Positions 33,811 to 42,882 of a stretch of 64,000 nt of DNA are shown one piece after another. The position numbers and the translations under genes are program-made. Numbering within the stretch: position 1 is the stretch's first letter; each line of letters opens with the position of its first letter. The notes under the pieces were generated by a model. The model did not search any database. It had not been told where the DNA came from and worked only from the letters and a program-made list of their open reading frames with translations. Source of the DNA: UBA8949 sp942493365 (GTDB lineage: Bacteria > Bacillota > Clostridia > Saccharofermentanales > UBA5734); contig OW818697.1 of NCBI GenBank assembly GCA_942493365.1, positions 62,001 to 126,000 of the forward strand, read 5' to 3'.

Positions 33811-35073
33811 CTATTTCTCGCTAGCCTTTGCCTTGAAAAAACCGGTTTTGCCGATAAACATAGTCGATAATGAGCCAATTAGAGCCGCACCGAAAATGCA
33901 AAGCAGCAGTACCAGAATCGACACGCCTGCGGACTGTGAACCAGTCGGATTTGTTGGTGTTACTGCAGCTGCTGAGAAGCTATGAACCGCGCCAGGGATG
34001 ATTTTATCCGATATAAAATAGTCGGAACAATGATAGATTTCAAAGGTCAAATAATTATCTGCATCAACTACTGCCGACTGAATGCCCTCAAGTACGCCGG
34101 CTTGATCATAATAGTAATACAGATAGACCGTGTCGCCAGGCTTGCTCTTATCTGCCTTGATCTTGAAGGTGAATTTCCCCGGCAACTCGCCGTGGTAGCC
34201 AAAATGCAACTGATAAACGTCACTGCCCTCGGCGGCCAGCGAGAGTTGTTCGTCATATTCCATGTTCAATGAAAGATCCAGGTTTATCAAATCTGCGGGG
34301 ATATCCTTTAAGTCATTGCCATCGATTGTGCAGGTGTAATCGCCAAAGTTCATTTCCAGTACGCCCTGCTTCTCTTTGAGCAGTTCGAGAACATCGACAG
34401 GCATCATCGGATCATCCTGCATCTGAGCGGTGAAGGTACCGCCTGGTTGCGTTCCGCCGAGGTCGCCGGCGATGGTCTCCCAAGGGTTAGGGGCGGTTGT
34501 CGGAGTCTCCACAGTCGTTTCGCTCGAAATAATTGTGGTCTCAGTTGGGCCGACTGTAGTTTCTGTAGTTGGACCCGGAGTTGGTTTCGGTCCAGGGGTC
34601 GGTGTCGGGCCAGGCGTCGGTTTCGGCGTTGGGGACGGCGTCGGTAAGACCACGGGGTTCGTGACGGTCTTGGAACCACCACTCGTAGAGACATCTTCAG
34701 GAATACCAATATCACTTAGTCGCTGAGCAATAACACCGGACAGTGACAACGATCCCGACGTTCCCTGTTCGGCAATGCATTCCAGTGTCACGGTTATCAA
34801 GGATACGGTCGTACTCGTATTGCCTGCGTTATCCCAAACGCCTTTGGGATTGCCCGATACAAGCTTGAAGAAACTGGCATCATAAACCAGATCAGCTTGC
34901 ACACCGATAGCATCGGAAACTGTTACACTTACCGTATAGGTGCCCGATTGGCCCTTGCTGAGTGTGCTCGGACCCGAAATACTAAATTTCGCGCTCGCAG
35001 CGGCATAGACTGAAACAGGGAGCAGGAGCATGACCATGATAACGACCAGAAAAATGCATGTAAACTTCTTCAT
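33811..35073 (-). CDS. Membrane-anchored surface protein with cohesin-like domain
   Basis: A 420-residue exported protein. Signal peptide at 1-25 (KKFTCIFLVVIMVMLLLPVSVYA), then a cohesin-like beta domain at about 28-138: GQSGTYTVSVTVSDAIGVQ, LVYDASFFKLVSG and SGSLSLSGVIAQ follow the cohesin pattern. A proline/threonine linker (about 140-205, PTPxPTP and TTETT repeats) leads to a second beta-rich domain (about 220-370). A transmembrane helix near 385-408 and a short basic tail anchor it. The upstream gene, nine bases away, encodes a protease with a dockerin, the natural partner of a cohesin. GAGGAA precedes the ATG. The cohesin call is from pattern only. Confidence 0.72.
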   Translation of the reverse strand: MKKFTCIFLVVIMVMLLLPVSVYAAASAKFSISGPSTLSKGQSGTYTVSVTVSDAIGVQADLVYDASFFKLVSGNPKGVWDNAGNTSTTVSLITVTLECIAEQGTSGSLSLSGVIAQRLSDIGIPEDVSTSGGSKTVTNPVVLPTPSPTPKPTPGPTPTPGPKPTPGPTTETTVGPTETTIISSETTVETPTTAPNPWETIAGDLGGTQPGGTFTAQMQDDPMMPVDVLELLKEKQGVLEMNFGDYTCTIDGNDLKDIPADLINLDLSLNMEYDEQLSLAAEGSDVYQLHFGYHGELPGKFTFKIKADKSKPGDTVYLYYYYDQAGVLEGIQSAVVDADNYLTFEIYHCSDYFISDKIIPGAVHSFSAAAVTPTNPTGSQSAGVSILVLLLCIFGAALIGSLSTMFIGKTGFFKAKASEK

Positions 35074-35082
35074 TGGTGTTCC

Positions 35083-38000
35083 TCACTTTGCTTTTATGGT
35101 GTATGTTCCCAAAATATGTGCGCGAATGTATAGGATATCGGTCACGTTGATCACACCGTCCTTGTTGATATCCGCGGCAGGTGATTGACAGAATAGCATG
35201 GCGTATGTGTCCAGAATATCGGCTCGGATGTAGAGAATGTCAGTAACGTTAATAAGTCCGTCGCCGCTGACATCGCCAAGAACCGACAGCCTTAGCTGAT
35301 CACTGATAACGCCATCAATTAACAGATCAATCCTCATGTTGGTCGCAATTAGTTCGCCGGTATAAACATCCCCGGCAGCCGTGTAAATTACTAGATCAGA
35401 GGCACTGTTTCCCAGCTTGGATTTTAATTGTAAAACAGTTGTGCCAGCTGATATGCCGCTAATAACGAAATTATTCTGATCAATTGGATAGACTAATGAT
35501 TCAATCTGATTGGCTTTGACAGTTACAACACAACTGGCAGTGAAGTTGCCATCGACTGTTGTTGCCGTAACTGTAGCGGTCCCCTTGTTTAATCCGCAAA
35601 GATAACCATTATGATTGACTTCGACGATATTACTGTCACTGGATGACCAGGTTACCGTACTATTTGTTGCTGTTGATGGAAATATTGTCACCTTCAATGG
35701 ATTGACAAGCCCCCCGCCAATAGCTAAATCGATCGAGTTTCTATTTAAGGTTACTCCCGTTACAGGCGTCGCAGGTCTATACACATGAACTGTATAGGTT
35801 TTCTTCGATATTCCGTCCTGCGCAGTTACTTCAATCAGATAGTCGCGCGTGGTGCCCCCGGGGACTGATGTGGTGTAATTGATGGCTGAGGTATTGCCAT
35901 TGATTCGAGTCGTGGCAAACATACTTGATGCTGATGCACTTATCGTGAAATTTAAAGTCTCCGCTGGGATCGTGACACTATATTCGATCGTACTTGCACT
36001 GAATGCTGGGCTTAGTGTGCCCGCTGTAATTGACAAGGAATAGAGATTCGTACTTGTCGAAGGTGATCTAACAACATGGATGGTATACGTTTTTTTCGTG
36101 ACTCCATCACTCGCAGTGACTTCAACTGTCACGTCTTGAGACGCGCCTGTCCAAATCGTAACTGTTTTGTTCGTTGCGACAACACCATTTATTTTCATAA
36201 CTGCAAGGCTATCATATTTCGTTGGTGTGATAACTGTTGATGATGTCATCTCGCTCAAAGTCAACGTATATGATGTTTTAAAAGGATCAAATGTTGGTGA
36301 AAGCACGCCAGCCGAAATGGTTAATCCCGATAGGTTAGCATTTATTTGTGGGCTGCGCGTCACGTTGATCGTGTATTCTCGTGTTTGCCCACTTTCGCCA
36401 CCGGTAACTGTGATTTTAAAAGTATTCAAACCAAGATTAATCGTCTGTTCGCCAACATCACCGGAAACGATGCCATTACTGTCAAAGGCTGGTGCTGCGA
36501 TGGTAAAGGCACTTTCATCCGTGGCCAATGAGATGTTGTATTCTTGAACCAGCGGATCAAAATTGCTGACTTCAGTGCTCCCGATTGAAACACTGGTTAA
36601 TAGTGTGTCAACAACATATTCTTCCAAATAACAGTCACCGTTACTGTTTTTTTGCAGGGCAATGATCTTTTCACCATCATGCTGAAGGCTGATAAAATCT
36701 GAGTTTGAAGTCAAAGCAGGCAGTGCTGTATTGGTTGGCGATGAATATGACCGAAGCGTATTGCCATTGCCTGTGTAAAAGAGATTATTCGTCTGATCAA
36801 AACACATGGTGGTGAATGGATCCCCAAGTGTTTGCATGTAAATCATATCGCCAGCCTGCGTTGGTGTACTGGTAAAAACATTGCCGCTGCCGTTGTAGAT
36901 GCAACTGCCATCTGGTGATATTTTCATATAGGTCGACATGCTGTAATCGCCATGATAGGGGGAATCATAATTCGTTGTAATTATTCCGTTGGCAATTTCG
37001 TAAGCATCGATATCTCTCGGACTTGTATCAGTTGTTATGGTGTAAATCTTTCCAGTCACCGGATTGATATCCATGTATGATTCAAACCGAACTGAATTGT
37101 TGTATGTCGATAAGTGCATTCCTGACTCACCTGAATAGGAAGAGATAATCGACCATTGTCCGGATCCAGGTGCCAGATACACATTCCCCTGCTCGTCAGC
37201 TTCGATATCAAACGGGTCGAGGTTTGTGTTGAAAACGGATGTAGTTTTAAAGGTAGAAGCATCAATGACGGCAAATGCGCCATATCCATTTTGGTTTGTT
37301 GGCAACGAGTAGACGTGACCAGTTCTCAAAAGCGAAAGATATATCTTGCCGTTTTTAATTGATATTTGTTCAGCTATCAGTGGAAAGCTCTTCTCGGTGA
37401 TGATTCCGGTTTCATAATCTACTCGATATAAGCTATTGCCATCAACCTCTGTTAAATAGACCACAGGCCGTTCCGGATCAATCGCCATATCCAGTGGCGT
37501 GAACCCCAGATTGACCCGGCCGTCGAAGGTCTGTTCAATCGGGTCACTTTCCCGACGGGTGACGTTGAATGTATAAGTTATGGATTCGCCGCTTGTCTGA
37601 TCAGTACAGATTATCGACAAAACATTTTCTCCTACAGCAAGCTCAACATCGCAAATATCACCCGTTATATCAGATGATTCGTATGACGGGATAGCCTCAA
37701 TATTTATAGTGGTCATGGTGTTTGGTACTTCACCGTAATCGATCGAAGTCATTAATGGATAAAATTCGCTATAGGCGTCGCCGTTAACTTTTAATTGTTT
37801 AAGCATCGACGACTCGGGAATATGATTGAAGATTAGGCTCATGTCATCATCATATGTTCCTACAATAATATTACCAATCGAACATAATATATACTTGCTT
37901 GTGCTGGGCATGGGAATAGTCCGAACAAAAGAAAAATCAGAAGCATCATAGACAAATATTAGTCGATCATAAACTACGTAGATCAAATTTTCGACTTCGT

Positions 38001-41000
38001 TGACGACAGCAGTTCCTGATGATATGTTTTTATTATAAATTAAATCAAAAGCCGCTTCAGCCCCGCAGGACATCACTTTACCATTGCTGCAAACCAAATT
38101 TTGACCATCTGGCATAATATTGATATTTTCTGCAGAATAGGGAACCGACTTTTGGAAACTAATCACACCATCAACAACCTTGTAGGAACTGACCGCATAG
38201 CTACTGGCAGTATAAAGATTGCTACTAACATTGTTTATTTCGATGTCCGATACCGCTGTGCAATTGCACGATGACGTTTGGCTACCGGTTTCAATTTTGT
38301 AAGCATGAATTGTATACCTATTATGTGTATAAATGTAGTTTTCATCAGCTGTAAAGCCAAAGACATCCATGTTTACGGTGATAATTTTATCTATTGTTAG
38401 CGACGTAGGATCAATAATCGCCACGCTGTCAAGTCCAGATGTCGGCAAATACATTGACACAAGTAGTTTCCCGCCCGCAAAGGCAATATTTACAGGACAA
38501 TTCGGCAAGGGTAATGATTTAAATATACCGGAATCAAGATTGGCAGAGCAGATCTGATTCCCTACATTATCAGACATGAAAATAGTATTACTATCAGGCG
38601 ATGCAATGGTTGCATTTGGGTGAAAATAGTTAGTGCTATTAAAATATGTGTCAGCTGCAAAATTGAGTGCTCGTCTTACAATGACATTATACTTTTTTAC
38701 TGTAACTAAATCAGGTGCAATAACAGAGATTGATATTACTTGCGACTCACCAGGGTCTATCGACAGATCCATGTAATTACAAAATAATCCATTAATTATA
38801 ATCGATGCATTGGCATCCGCAGCAGTGACCGAGAGGGTGGTCATTCCATCATCGATTGGCATTTCAACAAGATAATCAGTTTTGTTTACCTCGAATGATG
38901 GACTGATCTCTCCTGTTGTCATTGTTAGTGATTCAAGATCCGCTAGAGATGATGGCGAACCGATCGTTGAGTAGATATTATAGTTGCATGTTTTTGACCA
39001 ATCGCTTGATGTAACTTCAACACGCGTTTGGGTTGTACTGTTTTCGTTAATATTGACATCGACTTTTGGCCCACACTGGCCTCCGCTGACAATGTATGCA
39101 GATATATCCTCAGGTGTTGCGGTTACTCGATAGTTACTGTTAGCATTTACATAGTAATCGAATGTTGCGGCACTAAAAGCAGGGGACAACACTTGGTCAT
39201 TAGTAAGACTTAAACTGCTTAGTCTTGATGATTTTAGCGAAGCTGAATTGGATAAAATCAATTTTATAGTTAAATAATATGATGACCCGATTTCATCGCC
39301 CGCGTACCATGACTTCAGAATGTAGGTTTTCCCTGAATACAGTTCTAGCTCCAAACTATCGGTTCCAGAATATAATACTTCCCGTGCCGAATTAAGTACT
39401 TCCAACCCATTACTCTGAGAATCAAGATAGTTATTAAAGGAATACGTACCTGATACTGTTGGACTGAATTGCCATTCCGAATAATCATCAGGGCCATAGG
39501 AACTCACACCTAGAGTGTAGTTTAACGGAAATACTGGCAATGTTCTTATTGCTGTATCATAGGGTGGTGGATCGCTATCGTTTAGATTAGCTTTACCACA
39601 ATACCACTTCAACTCGTTACTAATAAGATCTGGCAATCTTTCAAGTGTTGGAGTGCTTATATCGGTTTTATAAACTACGCTATATACATTTTGGTAAAAC
39701 GTGTCACTCGTATCATCACCTACGCCGGCGAAAAGTGAAATCATCCCGCCAGCATCGGTAAAGCCGTCCAGAGTTATCGCATCTGTCAGGTCAATTACGA
39801 CCGTCGCTGTGCTCGCAGCCGAAGTACCCGCAAAAGAGTAATCACCACCCCAATGGCCGCTGAATACATAATCAGTGTATCCGTTTTGGGGCGAACCTGC
39901 TTCGTTCCAATTGACACCACTATAAAGCCAGAACTGATCACGGCGCGACGTAGAGAGCGTGATCTCCGCTGTTGCCACCGGTACATATTCGTCCTGGGCG
40001 ATGATGTAGACCATTTCGTTGCCGGCGATCACGCCCAGATGGCCGTTGGCATCCTGCAGGGCATCGTAGCTCAGCCAGATGAAGCCATCATTCCCCCATT
40101 CGGTCCCCCAGGAGTTGGCAATCTTCAGAGCGCCTTTTTCAAAGCTGTCGACGACGGCGTCAGCATCGATGTCCACCCAGAGGTCATCGTTGTAGCCGAC
40201 AACCGTCATCGAATGGCCGCTGTAGCTTTCGGTATCGGCGACGACCATGCCGTCGCTGACGTATTGACCGACAAAGGCGTCGTCGCTGGCCGTGCTGGGG
40301 TCGTCGGCAATGGTCTTGTCGTTTTGCCAGTCGTAAATGTAATCCGTGCCAAAAACCAGCACATGACCGTTGTTGATCGTTTGTCGAATTTGGTCCAGCC
40401 CTTCGGTGGTGTTGACGTCAAGGATCAGCCCGATGTCGGCGATACGGTTTTTGAGGGCGTCATTGTAGATGGCCGCGGTCTGGGGGTATTCCCGATACTG
40501 CAGTGGATTGACGACGTTTGTGCCGATGAAATCATAGCCGTTGTACTGATAGGCGGTCATCGATGTTTCGTCGATGAAAGGGGCACCGCGTGTATAAAGC
40601 GTGAGCAGATTGCCGTAAATGGATGATCCTGTGTCCTCGCCGTCGTTGTTGAGATTGTAGCAGAATTTGGGCGAAAGAATCTGATCGGGGTTGGCGGCAA
40701 GATCAATGTTTCGCTTGGCTGCCGTCTCGTAAGTTGCGGCATAATAGGTGGTCGAAAAACTCGAGCAAGCACCAATGTAGCCCTGATCGCCGATGGCCGG
40801 AAAATGACCGCTCAGGCTTAAGTCGACCGTCGCCGGCAACAAATCGGGGATATCCGAATAGTTCTTCATAAGAGAAGATGCAGAATAAGTCGGCAGACCT
40901 TGCTGCTTCAGCGCTTCATTGATGCGATTGACGCCTTCGGTGTTAGGCAAAACCATTTCCGTGACCTGCGCGGTGTCTTCGAAAAGTTTAACTTCGCGAT

Positions 41001-41130
41001 CGGTCGGTGCAATCAACCCGGTTCTTGGGCCTTGATCGTTTGTAGCAGCCGGGTCTTCGGCATAGACGCCGCTCGGCAACATGGTGATTAATAAAGCGGC
41101 AACCAGCAGAATCGCGAATGTCTTTCTCAT
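35083..41130 (-). CDS. Giant secreted papain-like protease with beta-propeller, cadherin-like, Ig-like and dockerin domains
   Basis: 2015 residues. Signal peptide 1-24, then a C1A (papain-type) peptidase domain at about 95-380: Gln116 and Cys122 in GDQGYIGACSSF, His306 in SGHSMTVVGYN, Asn339 in ANSWGTEWG, all in family order. A beta domain, several cadherin-like beta-sandwich modules (LSPAFSAATFDYYV, ISPSFEVNKTDYLV, LSPTFDPFKTSYTL and LSPAFSASTIEYSV) and two blocks of YncE/beta-propeller-like repeats follow. Then comes a Big_2 Ig-like module near 1790-1872. Residues 1951-2015 form a type I dockerin with two calcium loops, DVSGDGLINVTDIL and DINKDGVINVTDIL. GGAGGG precedes the ATG. It is co-transcribed with the cohesin-like gene and probably docks on it. 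Confidence 0.92.
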   Translation of the reverse strand: MRKTFAILLVAALLITMLPSGVYAEDPAATNDQGPRTGLIAPTDREVKLFEDTAQVTEMVLPNTEGVNRINEALKQQGLPTYSASSLMKNYSDIPDLLPATVDLSLSGHFPAIGDQGYIGACSSFSTTYYAATYETAAKRNIDLAANPDQILSPKFCYNLNNDGEDTGSSIYGNLLTLYTRGAPFIDETSMTAYQYNGYDFIGTNVVNPLQYREYPQTAAIYNDALKNRIADIGLILDVNTTEGLDQIRQTINNGHVLVFGTDYIYDWQNDKTIADDPSTASDDAFVGQYVSDGMVVADTESYSGHSMTVVGYNDDLWVDIDADAVVDSFEKGALKIANSWGTEWGNDGFIWLSYDALQDANGHLGVIAGNEMVYIIAQDEYVPVATAEITLSTSRRDQFWLYSGVNWNEAGSPQNGYTDYVFSGHWGGDYSFAGTSAASTATVVIDLTDAITLDGFTDAGGMISLFAGVGDDTSDTFYQNVYSVVYKTDISTPTLERLPDLISNELKWYCGKANLNDSDPPPYDTAIRTLPVFPLNYTLGVSSYGPDDYSEWQFSPTVSGTYSFNNYLDSQSNGLEVLNSAREVLYSGTDSLELELYSGKTYILKSWYAGDEIGSSYYLTIKLILSNSASLKSSRLSSLSLTNDQVLSPAFSAATFDYYVNANSNYRVTATPEDISAYIVSGGQCGPKVDVNINENSTTQTRVEVTSSDWSKTCNYNIYSTIGSPSSLADLESLTMTTGEISPSFEVNKTDYLVEMPIDDGMTTLSVTAADANASIIINGLFCNYMDLSIDPGESQVISISVIAPDLVTVKKYNVIVRRALNFAADTYFNSTNYFHPNATIASPDSNTIFMSDNVGNQICSANLDSGIFKSLPLPNCPVNIAFAGGKLLVSMYLPTSGLDSVAIIDPTSLTIDKIITVNMDVFGFTADENYIYTHNRYTIHAYKIETGSQTSSCNCTAVSDIEINNVSSNLYTASSYAVSSYKVVDGVISFQKSVPYSAENINIMPDGQNLVCSNGKVMSCGAEAAFDLIYNKNISSGTAVVNEVENLIYVVYDRLIFVYDASDFSFVRTIPMPSTSKYILCSIGNIIVGTYDDDMSLIFNHIPESSMLKQLKVNGDAYSEFYPLMTSIDYGEVPNTMTTINIEAIPSYESSDITGDICDVELAVGENVLSIICTDQTSGESITYTFNVTRRESDPIEQTFDGRVNLGFTPLDMAIDPERPVVYLTEVDGNSLYRVDYETGIITEKSFPLIAEQISIKNGKIYLSLLRTGHVYSLPTNQNGYGAFAVIDASTFKTTSVFNTNLDPFDIEADEQGNVYLAPGSGQWSIISSYSGESGMHLSTYNNSVRFESYMDINPVTGKIYTITTDTSPRDIDAYEIANGIITTNYDSPYHGDYSMSTYMKISPDGSCIYNGSGNVFTSTPTQAGDMIYMQTLGDPFTTMCFDQTNNLFYTGNGNTLRSYSSPTNTALPALTSNSDFISLQHDGEKIIALQKNSNGDCYLEEYVVDTLLTSVSIGSTEVSNFDPLVQEYNISLATDESAFTIAAPAFDSNGIVSGDVGEQTINLGLNTFKITVTGGESGQTREYTINVTRSPQINANLSGLTISAGVLSPTFDPFKTSYTLTLSEMTSSTVITPTKYDSLAVMKINGVVATNKTVTIWTGASQDVTVEVTASDGVTKKTYTIHVVRSPSTSTNLYSLSITAGTLSPAFSASTIEYSVTIPAETLNFTISASASSMFATTRINGNTSAINYTTSVPGGTTRDYLIEVTAQDGISKKTYTVHVYRPATPVTGVTLNRNSIDLAIGGGLVNPLKVTIFPSTATNSTVTWSSSDSNIVEVNHNGYLCGLNKGTATVTATTVDGNFTASCVVTVKANQIESLVYPIDQNNFVISGISAGTTVLQLKSKLGNSASDLVIYTAAGDVYTGELIATNMRIDLLIDGVISDQLRLSVLGDVSGDGLINVTDILYIRADILDTYAMLFCQSPAADINKDGVINVTDILYIRAHILGTYTIKAK

Positions 41131-41196
41131 GTCCTACCCTCCAAGTTTAACGCCAACAATTTCTCTGAGTCTTAAAAATGGAACAGACGCTGCGCA

Positions 41197-41367
41197 GTGT
41201 CACAATATGTCATTCAATATGATATAAAATATTGATCAATTTATCATTTTATTGAGTTTTAATATTATTTTTATCATTATACTTTATCGTAATTTAAATG
41301 GCTAGATATATTTTCACTAATATTTAATGTGCTCAGTAACACTGTTTGGTGTCACAAAATGTCATTC
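41197..41367. promoter_or_regulatory. Two copies of a TGTCA direct-repeat box upstream of the protease gene
   Basis: The 453 bases between the protease and aldolase genes are AT-rich and hold no gene. GTGTCACAATATGTCATTC (41197-41215) recurs with one change at 41349-41367. Within each copy TGTCA occurs twice, ten bases (one helical turn) apart. Such paired boxes are typical of dimeric activators or response regulators. They lie 67-237 bases upstream of the protease start. Confidence 0.5.
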
Positions 41368-41583
41368 TTTGGTCGGCAGATTGGATTCTATATGATGCAA
41401 TTTGGTTTTAAATTAATAAAAAGGTGGAGAGGCTATCTGTAAAAGAATTCATCATATTATTGTTCTGCGTTTAAATAGCACGATTGTTTTTGTATTGTGC
41501 CGAATTTGTCGGTTATCGCCCTTTATCCTTGAACTTTCGGGATGTTTATCGGATAATTGAACCATACAGAGGGGGACATTTTT

Positions 41584-42876
41584 ATGCGTTTTAACTTGCT
41601 TCATCCAGCTGATCAGCTGACCATGATCATGGAGAGAATTTACAGGTACGGTATGACCACCACCTCGGGCGGCAATCTGTCGCTGCTTGATGAGAACGGC
41701 GATATTTGGATCACACCGGGTGGCGTCGACAAGGGGTCGCTGACGCGGGACGACATGATCCGCATCAGCCCCGACGGCACGATTACCGGCAAGCACAAGC
41801 CGTCGAGCGAGTGGCCTTTCCACCGGTCGGTCTATCAGCGCCGGCCGGACATCCGCGCCGTGCTGCACGCGCACCCGTCGGCGCTGGTGGCCTTCAGCAT
41901 CGTGCGTCGCCTGCCCGACGTGCGGATCATTCCCAACATCAACCTGGTCTGCGGTGAGATCACCATGGCCCCCTACGGCCTGCCGGGCAGCGACGAACTG
42001 GGCGAGAAAATCGCCAGTGAATTTGACCGCGGTTTCTCGACCGTCGTGCTGGAAAACCACGGCGTGGTCATCGGTTCCAAGGATCTTTTCGAAGCCTTTA
42101 AAGCCTTTGAGACGCTGGAGTTTTGCGCCCGACTGGAAATCAATGCGCTGCAGCTCGGTCCGGTCCATTCGCTGGACGACCGCCTGATCGAAATCTCGCG
42201 GCAGAAGAACCTTCAAATCCACGAAGATTTCGTCCCGGACCAGCATTCCAGCGAAGAATGCGCCGCCCGGCGCGACATGATCCGCCTGATCCGCCGCTCC
42301 TACGACCAACAGTTGTTCACAAGCACCCAGGGCACCTATTCTGTTCGCCTGGCCAACGGTTACCTCCTGATCACGCCGTATGGCAAGGATCGCAAATACC
42401 TCGAACCCGAGGATCTGGTGCTGGTCTGTGACGGCAAGTGCGAGGCCGGTCACGACCCCAGCCGTTCGCTGGCGCTGCACCAGGCGATTTATGACCGCCA
42501 CCCCGACATCAATTCGATCATGATTGCCCACCCGCCGCACATCATGGCCTTCGCCGTCACCAAAGCCGTCTTTGATTCGCGGACAATTCCCGAAAGCTAC
42601 ATCATGCTCCGCAATGTGCCCAAAGTGCCCTATGGTGCTAACTTCCTGCAGCCGGGCATGACGGCCGATCTGATCTCGGACAGTTCGCCGGTTCTGCTCT
42701 GCGAAAACGACTGTGTGATCGTCACCGGCAGCAATCTGCTTAATGCTTTTGACCGCCTGGAGGTGGCCGAATTCACGGCATCAGCGATCATAGCCAGTGT
42801 CGGTCTGGGCTCCATCGTGCAGATCTCCGCACAGGAAGTGGCTGACCTTCACGTTGCCTTCAAGCTCAAGGATTAG
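41584..42876 (+). CDS. Tandem class II aldolase/adducin-like protein, second half degenerate
   Basis: A 430-residue protein made of two class II aldolase modules. The ATG at 41584 has GAGGGGG upstream. Module 1 (about 1-205) keeps all hallmarks: SSEWPFHRSVY with the catalytic Glu, the zinc pair in LHAHPSALV and the third His in LENHGVV. Module 2 (about 225-430) keeps the fold pattern, but the corresponding places read SRSLALHQAIY, MIAHPPH and LLCENDCVI, so the catalytic Glu, one zinc His and the third His are lost. Substrate is unknown; related single-domain enzymes cleave fuculose- or ribulose-phosphates. It is followed by the PHP-Nudix gene six bases later. Confidence 0.82.
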   Translation: MRFNLLHPADQLTMIMERIYRYGMTTTSGGNLSLLDENGDIWITPGGVDKGSLTRDDMIRISPDGTITGKHKPSSEWPFHRSVYQRRPDIRAVLHAHPSALVAFSIVRRLPDVRIIPNINLVCGEITMAPYGLPGSDELGEKIASEFDRGFSTVVLENHGVVIGSKDLFEAFKAFETLEFCARLEINALQLGPVHSLDDRLIEISRQKNLQIHEDFVPDQHSSEECAARRDMIRLIRRSYDQQLFTSTQGTYSVRLANGYLLITPYGKDRKYLEPEDLVLVCDGKCEAGHDPSRSLALHQAIYDRHPDINSIMIAHPPHIMAFAVTKAVFDSRTIPESYIMLRNVPKVPYGANFLQPGMTADLISDSSPVLLCENDCVIVTGSNLLNAFDRLEVAEFTASAIIASVGLGSIVQISAQEVADLHVAFKLKD

Positions 42877-42882
42877 ATCAGT

